From: Flavobacteriales bacterium
GTDB taxonomy: Bacteria > Bacteroidota > Bacteroidia > Flavobacteriales_D > Crocinitomicaceae
DNA: 37,337 bases
Assembly: GCA_947491305.1 (NCBI GenBank)
Contig: CANLIL010000026.1
Span: 1-37,337 of the forward strand
Direction: 5' to 3'
The notes beneath the pieces were generated by a model. The model did not search any database. It saw only the letters and a program-made list of their open reading frames with translations, and was not told the origin of the DNA. The translations under genes and the position numbers were made by a program. Positions 30,309 through 37,337 of the stretch are shown one piece after another (the first letter of the stretch is position 1; every line of letters begins with the position of its first letter).

Positions 30309-32360
30309 TTACCATATTCTAGCTACTTTTTGAAGAGGGTTTCTCATTTTACTTCCTTCGGGAATTGAGAATGCTTCAAAAAATTCAGGGCAGTTTTTTA
30401 AAGGACCATTTACACGATACATTCCAGGAGAATGTGGATCGTTAGCGATTCTATTTTTCATTTCTTCTGGTGTGTAATTTATTTTCCACAATTGTGCGTA
30501 AGCAATAAAGAATCGTTGAGCTGGCGAAAAACCATTAATTTCATTACCAGATTTGAATTCTGTAGTTTTTGTATAAGCGTAATAAGCCATTGTTAATCCT
30601 CCTAAATCTGCAATGTTTTCTCCCATCGTTAAATCTGGGTTGACACAATGTCCTTCAATTGGACAAAAATCAGCAAATGTAGCGCCTAATTGTTGTGTTT
30701 TTTTCTCAAATGCAACACGGTCAACTTCAGACCACCAATTTTTAAAACTTCCATCTGCAGCAAATTTTGATCCCATGTCATCAAAGCCGTGCGTAAATTC
30801 ATGTCCAATAACCATTCCAATACGACCGTAGTTTACAGCATCTTCTGAATTTTCATCAAAAAATGGCGCTTGCATAATTCCCGCTGGAAATGCAATTTCA
30901 TTTAATAAAGGATGGTAATAGGCATTCACCATATGTGCAGGCATTCCCCATTTTGCTTTATCTACGGGTTTGTTTAACTCTTGCATATTCTTGTTGTGTG
31001 AAAACAAATTTTCCAAATTAACATTATCTACATATGTTGTTAGATTAAATTTTAAAGCTGAAAAATCTTCCCATTTTGAAGGGAAACCTAATTTTCGGCC
31101 AATTGAATTTAACTTATTTAAAGCTTCTTTTTTGGTTTCTTCAGTCATCCATTCCAATTGTTTGATTCGTTCTTTGAAAACAAACAATAAATTATCAACC
31201 ATCGTATTTACCTTTTTTTGTGCATTCTCTGAAAAATATTTTTTCACGAATAATTTACCCAATACTTCACCAAACTCTTTGTTTGTAATTTCATCAATTG
31301 CTTGATCATTAATTGGCTTCATTTCTGTTTTCCCACTTAATACCTTACCGTAAAAATCGAAGTTTTTTTGATCAAATACTTCATCTAATTTATCAGCATA
31401 ATGATTGATAACATTCCAAAGTAAGTAGTTTTTCCAAGTATCAATCGATTGGTTAGCTAATAGTTCATTTATTTTTGAAATAAAAGCAGGTTGAGATACT
31501 ATCAGTGAATCGAATGTTGGAACACCTATCGTTCCAAAGTAAAAAGCACCATTTAGTTCACCCATTAAATCTACACATTCTCGACGGCTCATTTTATGGT
31601 ATGTTTTTTCAGGAATTCGTAATTCAGCAGGTGCCATCATAGCAGATGAAAGCTGTGTTTCAAACGAAACTACATTATTAGCCATTAACTTAGCTTCCTT
31701 TTCAGAATAATTTAAAAGCTTAAACAAATTTGATATATGTTCTTCATACTTAACAAGGATTTCTTTTTTGTTTTCTGAAAAATAATATTCTTTATTAGGT
31801 AATCCAATTCCACCTTGACCAATATATGCTATGTTTCTGTTGATGTTTTTTAAATCTTGTCCAATACCAAATGAAAATAAACTATTGATACCAAGTTGAT
31901 GATGGTCTGAAATCACAGTTATAACCTGGCTTTTTGATTGGATATTTCTTACACGTTCTAATTCACCTTCTATAGGAGTGATTCCTAAACGATTTCTAGT
32001 TTCAATATCGATAAAAGAATGGTAATAATGGCCTAATAAAAGTTCGTCTTGTCCAGTTCGTTCAGAAGTATTTAAACAGTTTTTTAAGATTTTTGTAAGT
32101 TTTTCTTTATTGTTTTTATCCAATTCATTAAAACTTCCCCATCTTGATTCTGATGGGGGTACTGGATTGTTTTTTAACCATTTACCATTTGAAAACATAA
32201 AAAAGTCTTCAGTTGGTTTTACAGATTTATCCATGTAAGATAGGTCAATTGATTTTTTACTATTTCTTAAATCTTCTTGAATTAACACCTTTTCATTTTT
32301 AAGTGACTTACAGGAGTAAATTAATGCGATACTTGTTGTAAATAAAATAATTTTTTTCAT
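30309..32360 (-). CDS. M13-family zinc metallopeptidase (lipoprotein)
   Basis: This 683-residue neprilysin/PepO-type endopeptidase has zinc site His520-Glu-Phe-Thr-His524. The third ligand is in Gly-Glu-Asn-Ile-Ala-Asp (Glu581, Asp585), and the substrate-binding Asn-Ala-Tyr-Tyr-His-Pro (in place of Asn-Ala-Tyr-Tyr) is about 50 residues before the site. The C-terminal Trp ending is typical of the family. The N terminus is a lipoprotein signal with the lipobox Leu-Ile-Tyr-Ser-Cys17, so the enzyme is probably anchored facing the periplasm or outside. It cuts small peptides; the target is unknown. It is the last gene of a likely three-gene unit. Confidence 0.95.
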   Translation of the reverse strand: MKKIILFTTSIALIYSCKSLKNEKVLIQEDLRNSKKSIDLSYMDKSVKPTEDFFMFSNGKWLKNNPVPPSESRWGSFNELDKNNKEKLTKILKNCLNTSERTGQDELLLGHYYHSFIDIETRNRLGITPIEGELERVRNIQSKSQVITVISDHHQLGINSLFSFGIGQDLKNINRNIAYIGQGGIGLPNKEYYFSENKKEILVKYEEHISNLFKLLNYSEKEAKLMANNVVSFETQLSSAMMAPAELRIPEKTYHKMSRRECVDLMGELNGAFYFGTIGVPTFDSLIVSQPAFISKINELLANQSIDTWKNYLLWNVINHYADKLDEVFDQKNFDFYGKVLSGKTEMKPINDQAIDEITNKEFGEVLGKLFVKKYFSENAQKKVNTMVDNLLFVFKERIKQLEWMTEETKKEALNKLNSIGRKLGFPSKWEDFSALKFNLTTYVDNVNLENLFSHNKNMQELNKPVDKAKWGMPAHMVNAYYHPLLNEIAFPAGIMQAPFFDENSEDAVNYGRIGMVIGHEFTHGFDDMGSKFAADGSFKNWWSEVDRVAFEKKTQQLGATFADFCPIEGHCVNPDLTMGENIADLGGLTMAYYAYTKTTEFKSGNEINGFSPAQRFFIAYAQLWKINYTPEEMKNRIANDPHSPGMYRVNGPLKNCPEFFEAFSIPEGSKMRNPLQKVARIW

Positions 32361-32374
32361 TTTTTATCGTTTGA

Positions 32375-32812
32375 TTAATTTAATAACATTTCTATATGAG
32401 GTATTCCGTCTTCTAAATAGGCTTTACCTGTAGATTCAAATCCTAGTTGCGCATAAAAATTTTCTAAATGCGCTTGTGCAGAAATTCGAATGCTATTAAT
32501 ATTAGATTCAAAGCAATGGTTCAATGCTACCTGCATCAATTCTTTGCCTAATCCATTTAATCGAAAGTTAGCATCCAAACAAACACGTCCAATGGCGATT
32601 TCGTTGTAAATTAATCCTTTTGGGACAATCCTAAGCGTTCCGATTACTTTGTCGTTTTCAGTTAATAGCAGATGTGCTGACTGCTGGTCAATACCATCTA
32701 TATCTTGGTAAACACATTGTTGTTCCACAACAAAAACTTCAGCTCTCAAAGCCAAAAGTCCATACAACTCGTCGTTGGTTAATTCATTAAATTGTTTAAT
32801 CGAAAAATTCAT
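32375..32812 (-). CDS. GNAT acetyltransferase, ElaA-like
   Basis: This 145-residue protein of the GNAT fold shows the ElaA pattern. An early Leu-Arg-Ala-Glu-Val-Phe-Val-Val-Glu-Gln-Gln is followed by Tyr-Gln-Asp-Ile-Asp-Gly-Ile-Asp. The acetyl-CoA-binding loop comes later in Ile-Gly-Arg-Val-Cys-Leu-Asp...Arg-Leu-Asn-Gly-Leu-Gly-Lys-Glu-Leu-Met. A C-terminal Phe-Tyr-Ala-Gln-Leu-Gly-Phe motif follows. The acceptor substrate is not known. It starts four bases after the carboxylase stop and ends 14 bases before the M13 peptidase start. Confidence 0.88.
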   Translation of the reverse strand: MNFSIKQFNELTNDELYGLLALRAEVFVVEQQCVYQDIDGIDQQSAHLLLTENDKVIGTLRIVPKGLIYNEIAIGRVCLDANFRLNGLGKELMQVALNHCFESNINSIRISAQAHLENFYAQLGFESTGKAYLEDGIPHIEMLLN

Positions 32813-32816
32813 ATAA

Positions 32817-34460
32817 TCAAGTTTGAATTACACCAACATTGTAAGGCTTTTCCGCAATTTTATGATTCGCCATTTCTATGCCTATTGAAATTGTGTTTCT
32901 TGTTTCAGCAGGATCAATTATCGCATCCACCCAGATTCGGCTTGCTGCATAATAAGGGGAAATTTGTTCATCGTAACGGTTTTTTATTGTATCATACAAT
33001 TCTTTTTCTCGCTCAGGTGTGATAATTTCTCCTTTCGTTTTTAACGAAGCAACTTCAATTTGCATCAATACTTTAGCAGCTGCAGCGCCACTCATTACTG
33101 CAATTTCAGCAGTTGGCCATGCTACAATCAATCTCGGATCATACGCTTTTCCACACATCGCATAATTTCCAGCTCCGTAAGAATTTCCAACAACAACAGT
33201 GAATTTTGGAACAATAGAATTTGCCATTGCATTCACCATTTTAGCGCCATCTTTAATGATTCCTCCGTGCTCACTTTTAGAACCAACCATAAAACCTGAA
33301 ACATCTTGTAAGAAAACTAGCGGAATATTTTTTTGGTTACAATTCATAATGAAACGTGCTGATTTATCGGCAGAATCAGAATAAATTACACCTCCAAATT
33401 GCATTTCACCTTTGGCATTTTTTATAATCTCACGTTGATTTGCAACAATTCCAACAGCCCAGCCATCAATTCTAGCGTACCCACAAATTATTGATTTTCC
33501 ATAATCTGCTTTGTACTCAGTAAATTCTGAATCATCGACTAAATGCGCGATTAATTCTTTCATGTCGTATGGTTTTGACCGATCACTTGGAACAATTCCA
33601 TAAATATTTTTAAGTGGGTGCTTTGGAAGTGAAGGTGCTTTTCGATCAAACCCAGCGTTTTGTGGCTGACCAATTTTATCCATTAATTGTCGAATAGTCG
33701 CTAAACATTCTTCATCTGTTTCAGTTTTGTAATCGCAAACACCTGAAATTTCTGTTTGTGTTGTTGCACCACCCAATGTTTCATTGTCTATTGTTTCACC
33801 AATTGCAGCTTTTACCAAATAGGAACCTGCTAAAAAAATTGTTCCAGTTTTATTGACAATCAACGATTCATCTGACATGATTGGTAAATAAGCGCCTCCA
33901 GCAACACAACTTCCCATTACAGCAGATATCTGAACGATTCCCATTGAACTCATGACAGCGTTGTTTCTGAAAATTCGACCAAAATGTTCTTTATCAGGAA
34001 AAATTTCATCTTGCATTGGTAAAAAAACACCCGCTGAATCTACAAGATAGATTATTGGTAAACGGTTTTCCATGGCAATTTCTTGTGCTCTCAAATTTTT
34101 CTTTCCTGTAATTGGAAACCAAGCACCAGCTTTAACCGTCGCGTCGTTTGCTACAACGATACATTGCTTACCAGAAACTTTCCCAATAACCACAACAACA
34201 CCACCTGCAGGACAACCTCCATGTTCTTCATACATTCCGTGTCCGGCAATTGCACCGACTTCAAATCGTTCACAGGTTGGATCTAACAATAAATCAATAC
34301 GTTCTCTAGCTGTTAATTTTCCGCTTTCGTGTAATTTATCAATGCGTTTTTGACCGCCACCAAGTTGTATTTTTTCTAATGTCCGTTCTAATTGCGTGAT
34401 TTTTAAACGCATAAGATCTTCATTGCTATTGAATTCAAGTTCTTTTTTAGAAATTGCCAT
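32817..34460 (-). CDS. Acyl-CoA carboxylase beta subunit (carboxyltransferase)
   Basis: This 547-residue biotin-dependent carboxyltransferase transfers CO2 from carboxybiotin to an acyl-CoA. Its length and the motifs Leu-Val-Asp-Ser-Ala-Gly-Val-Phe-Leu-Pro, Phe-Pro-Asp-Lys-Glu-His-Phe-Gly-Arg-Ile-Phe and Met-Gly-Ser-Cys-Val-Ala-Gly-Gly-Ala-Tyr most resemble methylcrotonyl-CoA carboxylase beta, which acts in leucine breakdown. Propionyl-CoA carboxylase remains possible. The second half has Asp-Val-Ser-Gly-Phe-Met-Val-Gly and Gly-Asn-Ser-Tyr-Gly-Ala-Gly-Asn-Tyr-Ala-Met, both oxyanion-hole regions. The biotin carboxylase partner is not adjacent, so the holoenzyme must draw it from elsewhere. Confidence 0.93.
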   Translation of the reverse strand: MAISKKELEFNSNEDLMRLKITQLERTLEKIQLGGGQKRIDKLHESGKLTARERIDLLLDPTCERFEVGAIAGHGMYEEHGGCPAGGVVVVIGKVSGKQCIVVANDATVKAGAWFPITGKKNLRAQEIAMENRLPIIYLVDSAGVFLPMQDEIFPDKEHFGRIFRNNAVMSSMGIVQISAVMGSCVAGGAYLPIMSDESLIVNKTGTIFLAGSYLVKAAIGETIDNETLGGATTQTEISGVCDYKTETDEECLATIRQLMDKIGQPQNAGFDRKAPSLPKHPLKNIYGIVPSDRSKPYDMKELIAHLVDDSEFTEYKADYGKSIICGYARIDGWAVGIVANQREIIKNAKGEMQFGGVIYSDSADKSARFIMNCNQKNIPLVFLQDVSGFMVGSKSEHGGIIKDGAKMVNAMANSIVPKFTVVVGNSYGAGNYAMCGKAYDPRLIVAWPTAEIAVMSGAAAAKVLMQIEVASLKTKGEIITPEREKELYDTIKNRYDEQISPYYAASRIWVDAIIDPAETRNTISIGIEMANHKIAEKPYNVGVIQT

Positions 34461-34481
34461 TTAAAGTTTTTTTTATGAATT

Positions 34482-34489
34482 CAAATATA
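34482..34489 (-). promoter_or_regulatory. -7 element (TATATTTG) for the carboxylase gene
   Basis: On the minus strand TATATTTG fits the consensus and leaves 21 bases before the ATG at 34460. I see no -33 TTTG at the usual distance. Confidence 0.5.
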
Positions 34490-34570
34490 ATAAGAGTAAG
34501 TGTATTTTTGGTCCATGAAGGTTATTATTTGAAAACTAAAAAGTATGATTCTCTTTTTTAAAATTCTTCC

Positions 34571-34578
34571 TACCTTTG
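34571..34578 (+). promoter_or_regulatory. -7 element (TACCTTTG) four bases before the pcm start
   Basis: TACCTTTG matches TAnnTTTG and is followed by AATC and the ATG at 34583. This is the same four-base spacing as guaA, aroB and the MFS gene, predicting a leaderless message. Confidence 0.6.
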
Positions 34579-34582
34579 AATC

Positions 34583-35230
34583 ATGCAAGATTCATTTAAA
34601 CACAAAGGACTTAGAAAACAATTAATCGAAGAATTAAAAGCAGATAACCGTATTACAAATCCTGCGATTTTTGAAGCTTTTTTTAAGATTCCTAGACATT
34701 TCTTTTTGGATTTAGCATTTTTAGAACAAGCATATAGTAATAAAGCGTTCCAAATTGGCGCTGGTCAAACGATTTCACATCCTATAACTGTAGCATTTCA
34801 AACACAATTGTTAGAAGTTAAAAAAGGAGACAAAATACTTGAAATTGGAACTGGTTCTGGATTTCAAACATGTATTTTGTGTGAATTAGGTGCGAAAGTG
34901 TTTTCGATTGAACGTCAAAAAGAATTGTATCTAAAAGCGAAGAAAATTATTCAAGATTTTAATTTTAGTCCTCGTTTATCTTTCGGAGATGGCTACAAAG
35001 GTTTGCCAACATTCGCACCTTTTGATAAGATTATTGTAACCTGTGGAGCGCCCGATGTTCCGCAAGCTTTGATCGATCAATTAAAAATAGGAGGGAAGAT
35101 GGTAATTCCAGTTGGAGAAGGCAGCGAACAAACCATGAAATTGATTACAAAAATAGCTGAAAATGAACTGTTGACTGAAGAATTGGGCACATTTAAATTT
35201 GTACCAATGCTTGAACAAGTCGTGAAATAA
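34583..35230 (+). CDS. pcm: Protein-L-isoaspartate O-methyltransferase
   Basis: PCMT (215 residues) methylates isoaspartyl residues that arise by ageing of proteins, starting their repair with S-adenosylmethionine. The family block Gly-Ala-Gly-Gln-Thr-Ile-Ser-His-Pro-Ile-Thr-Val-Ala (about 58-70) is present. The SAM-binding loop Ile-Leu-Glu-Ile-Gly-Thr-Gly-Ser-Gly-Phe-Gln-Thr is at about 86-97. Ile-Glu-Arg then begins the next strand, and Ile-Ile-Val-Thr-Cys-Gly-Ala-Pro lies further on. The gene is flanked by carboxylase and trxB genes on the other strand, so it is probably a single-gene unit ending at the shared hairpin. Confidence 0.95.
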   Translation: MQDSFKHKGLRKQLIEELKADNRITNPAIFEAFFKIPRHFFLDLAFLEQAYSNKAFQIGAGQTISHPITVAFQTQLLEVKKGDKILEIGTGSGFQTCILCELGAKVFSIERQKELYLKAKKIIQDFNFSPRLSFGDGYKGLPTFAPFDKIIVTCGAPDVPQALIDQLKIGGKMVIPVGEGSEQTMKLITKIAENELLTEELGTFKFVPMLEQVVK

Positions 35231-35254
35231 AGTAAATCAAAAATTAGTACACAT

Positions 35255-35284
35255 AAAAAAAAGAAGCCCAAGAGCTTCTTTTTT
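35255..35284. terminator. Bidirectional terminator between pcm and trxB
   Basis: AAGAAGC and GCTTCTT pair around a six-base loop, with flanking A-run and T-run. On the minus strand a further U-G pair closes a CUUG loop and eight T follow, so it is probably stronger for trxB, but it can also end pcm. Confidence 0.75.
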
Positions 35285-35306
35285 CGTTTTAATATTGTTC
35301 TGATTG

Positions 35307-36257
35307 TTAATGTCCTTGTGCAGCTAAATAGCGTTCCGCATCCAATGCAGCCATACAACCAGTTCCAGCAGCAGTAATCGCTTGTCTGTAACGCTTGTCA
35401 GCCGCATCACCAGCAACAAATACACCAGGAACATTTGTTAAAGATGTTCCAGCTTCAGCATATTTAATGTAACCTGTTTCGTCTAAATCAATAAATTCCT
35501 TGAAAATTGCAGTATTTGGTGTGTGACCAATAGCAACAAAGAAACCAGTACAAGGAATTGTTTTTTCTTCACCTGTAACACTATTTTTCACTAAAGCTCC
35601 TGTAACGCCATTATCATCACCTAAAACTTCAACTGTATCTGTGCTAAAAAGGATTTCAATATTTGGTGTGTTTTTAACACGATCAGCCATTATTTTAGAT
35701 GCTCTAAATTCATCTTTACGCACCAACATCGTGACTTTCGTACACAATTTAGATAAGTAATGTGCTTCTTCGCACGCAGAATCTCCAGCACCAACGATTA
35801 CCGTTTCTTGTCCACGGTAGAAGAATCCATCACAAACTGCACAAGCAGAAACACCACCTCCCATTTCAAGGTATTTTTGTTCACTCGGCAAACCTAAATA
35901 TTTAGCAGATGCACCTGTTGAAATAATGATTGTTTTTGCATGAATTTCTTTTCCATCTTCTGTCCAACATTTGTGAATGGAACCTGAAAAATCTACTTTC
36001 GTTATAAATCCAAATCGAACATCTGTTTCAAATCTTTTTGCTTGTGCTTCTAATTGAACCATCATTTCAGGTCCTGTAACTCCATCTGGATATCCAGGAA
36101 AATTTTCAACTTCGTTTGTTGTTGTTAACTGTCCACCTGGCTGCATACCTTGATATAAAACTGGTTTCATGTCTGCTCGTGCTGCATAAATAGCTGCAGT
36201 GTAACCCGCTGGACCTGAACCGATGATAAGGCAATCTAATGTTTCGATTTCGCTCAT
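35307..36257 (-). CDS. trxB: Thioredoxin-disulfide reductase
   Basis: TrxB (316 residues) reduces thioredoxin using NADPH and FAD. The FAD-binding loop Gly-Ser-Gly-Pro-Ala-Gly-Tyr-Thr-Ala is at 13-21. The redox motif Cys139-Ala-Val-Cys142 is followed by Asp-Gly. The NADPH-binding Gly-Ala-Gly-Asp-Ser-Ala-Cys-Glu-Glu-Ala and the C-terminal Val-Phe-Val-Ala-Gly-Asp-Ala-Ala-Asp block are all present. Its length is standard for the low-molecular-weight form. No thioredoxin gene is adjacent. Confidence 0.97.
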   Translation of the reverse strand: MSEIETLDCLIIGSGPAGYTAAIYAARADMKPVLYQGMQPGGQLTTTNEVENFPGYPDGVTGPEMMVQLEAQAKRFETDVRFGFITKVDFSGSIHKCWTEDGKEIHAKTIIISTGASAKYLGLPSEQKYLEMGGGVSACAVCDGFFYRGQETVIVGAGDSACEEAHYLSKLCTKVTMLVRKDEFRASKIMADRVKNTPNIEILFSTDTVEVLGDDNGVTGALVKNSVTGEEKTIPCTGFFVAIGHTPNTAIFKEFIDLDETGYIKYAEAGTSLTNVPGVFVAGDAADKRYRQAITAAGTGCMAALDAERYLAAQGH

Positions 36258-36292
36258 TGTATTATTTTTTTGACATTTTATATTTCTAACTA

Positions 36293-36300
36293 CAAAAATA
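36293..36300 (-). promoter_or_regulatory. -7 element (TATTTTTG) for trxB
   Basis: On the minus strand TATTTTTG fits TAnnTTTG, 35 bases before the trxB ATG. No clear -33 box is seen. Confidence 0.45.
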
Positions 36301-36348
36301 AGCGTAAAAGTTGATGAATGAATTAAATATTGAAATAATTGAAAACAT

Positions 36349-36379
36349 TTTGTTATTCGGATTAAAGGCAGTACTTTTG
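36349..36379 (+). promoter_or_regulatory. Full-consensus Bacteroidota promoter for the DEAD/DEAH helicase
   Basis: TTTG (36349-36352), a 19-base spacer and TACTTTTG (36372-36379) match the -33/-7 consensus without a mismatch. The leader to the ATG is about 20 bases. Confidence 0.8.
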
Positions 36380-36402
36380 TAGCCCCAAATTCGGTTGATA
36401 AA

Positions 36403-37337
36403 ATGATTGATGTAGAATTGTACGAAGCGAAAACACTTTACCCTTTCCAAGAAAAAACTGTGCATTCTATTGTAGAGGAATTAGAGAAAAACGGAAAAAA
36501 TTATAATTTACTATTTCAATTGCCAACAGGCGGCGGAAAAACGGTTATTTTTTCTGAAATCGCCAAAAAAATAATTGAAACACGAAAGGAAAAAGTACTA
36601 ATTCTTACGCATAGAATCGAGCTTTCTGTCCAAACTTCGAAGCAATTGCATGCCATTGGAGTAAATAATAAAATCATTAATAGCGACGTAAAATCAATTC
36701 CCGATCAAAATGAATACCATTGTTTTATTGCAATGGTTGAAACCTTAAATAACCGATTAAACGAGGATGAAAATTTCATTGAAGGTGTTGGATTAGTCAT
36801 TGTTGATGAAGCGCATTATAACAGTTTCCGTAAAATTTTTCAATTTTATGACGGCTGTAATATTTTAGGTGTAACTGCCACGCCGTTAAGTAGCAACAAA
36901 GCATTACCATTAAATGATAATTACAATAAACTAATTGTTGGTGAAAGTATTTCTAATTTAATTGAATCTGGTTATTTAGCGAATGCTGAAACATTTACCT
37001 ATGATGTAAATTTACACGGTTTAAAAATTGGTTCAAATGGCGATTTCACAGTAAATAGTTCGGATCAAGTGTATGGAAATTATTTCATGCAAGAAAAACT
37101 GTTGTTTGCCTACGAAGAAGTTGCGATAGGAAATAAAACTTTGATTTTTAATTCAGGAATTGATACTTCATTAAGAGTAGAGGAAACGTTTAAAAAACGT
37201 GGGTTTAAAATACGACACTTAGATTCAACCTTTAGCGATAAAGACCGTAAAGACGTGTTAAGTTGGTTCAAAACTACTCCTGGCGCCATTTTGACTTCAG
37301 TTGGAATTTTGACGACAGGTTTTGATGAACCAACTGT
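36403..37337 (+). CDS. DEAD/DEAH-box superfamily 2 helicase (partial)
   Basis: The reading frame starts at ATG 36403 and runs off the right edge; 311 residues are visible. It opens with Leu-Tyr-Pro-Phe-Gln-Glu, the Q-motif-like region of SSL2/RAD25-type helicases. Walker A follows as Leu-Pro-Thr-Gly-Gly-Gly-Lys-Thr (40-47), then Ile-Leu-Thr-His-Arg, Asp-Glu-Ala-His (135-138) and Gly-Val-Thr-Ala-Thr-Pro (156-161). The second RecA domain begins with Thr-Leu-Ile-Phe-Asn-Ser-Gly and includes Leu-Thr-Thr-Gly-Phe-Asp-Glu-Pro. These helicases unwind DNA or RNA with ATP; the C-terminal part needed to assign a subfamily is missing. Confidence 0.93.
   Translation, partial: MIDVELYEAKTLYPFQEKTVHSIVEELEKNGKNYNLLFQLPTGGGKTVIFSEIAKKIIETRKEKVLILTHRIELSVQTSKQLHAIGVNNKIINSDVKSIPDQNEYHCFIAMVETLNNRLNEDENFIEGVGLVIVDEAHYNSFRKIFQFYDGCNILGVTATPLSSNKALPLNDNYNKLIVGESISNLIESGYLANAETFTYDVNLHGLKIGSNGDFTVNSSDQVYGNYFMQEKLLFAYEEVAIGNKTLIFNSGIDTSLRVEETFKKRGFKIRHLDSTFSDKDRKDVLSWFKTTPGAILTSVGILTTGFDEPT

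Noticed and set aside
1-37337. Defence island, prophage, CRISPR or mobile element
   Set aside because: No nuclease, methyltransferase of restriction type, integrase, transposase, direct-repeat array or terminal inverted repeat was seen; the two helicases stand alone in otherwise housekeeping surroundings.

Overview
The window reads as a stretch of ordinary chromosome from a low-GC member of the Bacteroidota, most likely a flavobacterium. Three proteins end in type IX secretion system (T9SS) type A sorting domains. SecA is 1115 residues, the long form usual in this phylum. The recurring promoter element is TAnnTTTG, and start codons generally lack a purine-rich Shine-Dalgarno sequence. The LysM-protein and 15-50 kb gene mix would suit a Crocinitomicaceae/Fluviicola-like genome, but that finer placement is a guess. 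I see no tRNA, rRNA, CRISPR array, transposase, integrase or phage gene.

Layout. 1-3 kb: the tail of a T9SS-secreted protein, a GT39-like membrane glycosyltransferase, KdsC (Kdo for LPS) and a DUF2520 Rossmann protein. 3-6.3 kb: secA. 6.5-10.7 kb: an apparent operon of guaA, a LysM/periplasmic-binding-fold protein and hemF, convergent with a proline dehydrogenase. 12-17.4 kb: aroB with a DUF1295 membrane protein, a MerR regulator divergent from an NlpC/P60 hydrolase, a queuosine-precursor transporter, an MFS transporter and a DUF2452 protein. 17.5-26.2 kb: efp, a LapA-like membrane protein, two exported proteins I do not recognise (417 and 759 residues), two T9SS cargo proteins and a RecD-like SF1 helicase. 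26.3-30.3 kb: an APC amino-acid permease, then ffh-msrA. 30.3-36.3 kb: a minus-strand set of acyl-CoA carboxylase beta subunit, ElaA-like acetyltransferase and M13 lipoprotein peptidase, then pcm (plus) and trxB (minus). The window ends inside an SF2 DEAD/DEAH helicase.

How the genes fit together. Most are housekeeping: protein export and targeting (SecA, Ffh), translation (EF-P), protein repair and redox (MsrA, Pcm, TrxB), GMP, haem and shikimate synthesis, and envelope work (KdsC, LysM, NlpC/P60, LapA-like, T9SS cargo). Genes are tightly packed and no gap between genes exceeds about 210 bases. Several convergent pairs share or nearly share stop codons.

I found no convincing new multi-gene system. 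The most distinctive signals are a promoter element placed exactly four bases before the start codon of four separate genes, which predicts leaderless mRNAs; a UUCG-capped hairpin between secA and the next gene; a secreted protein made only of two binding-type domains and a sorting tail; and two exported orphan proteins.
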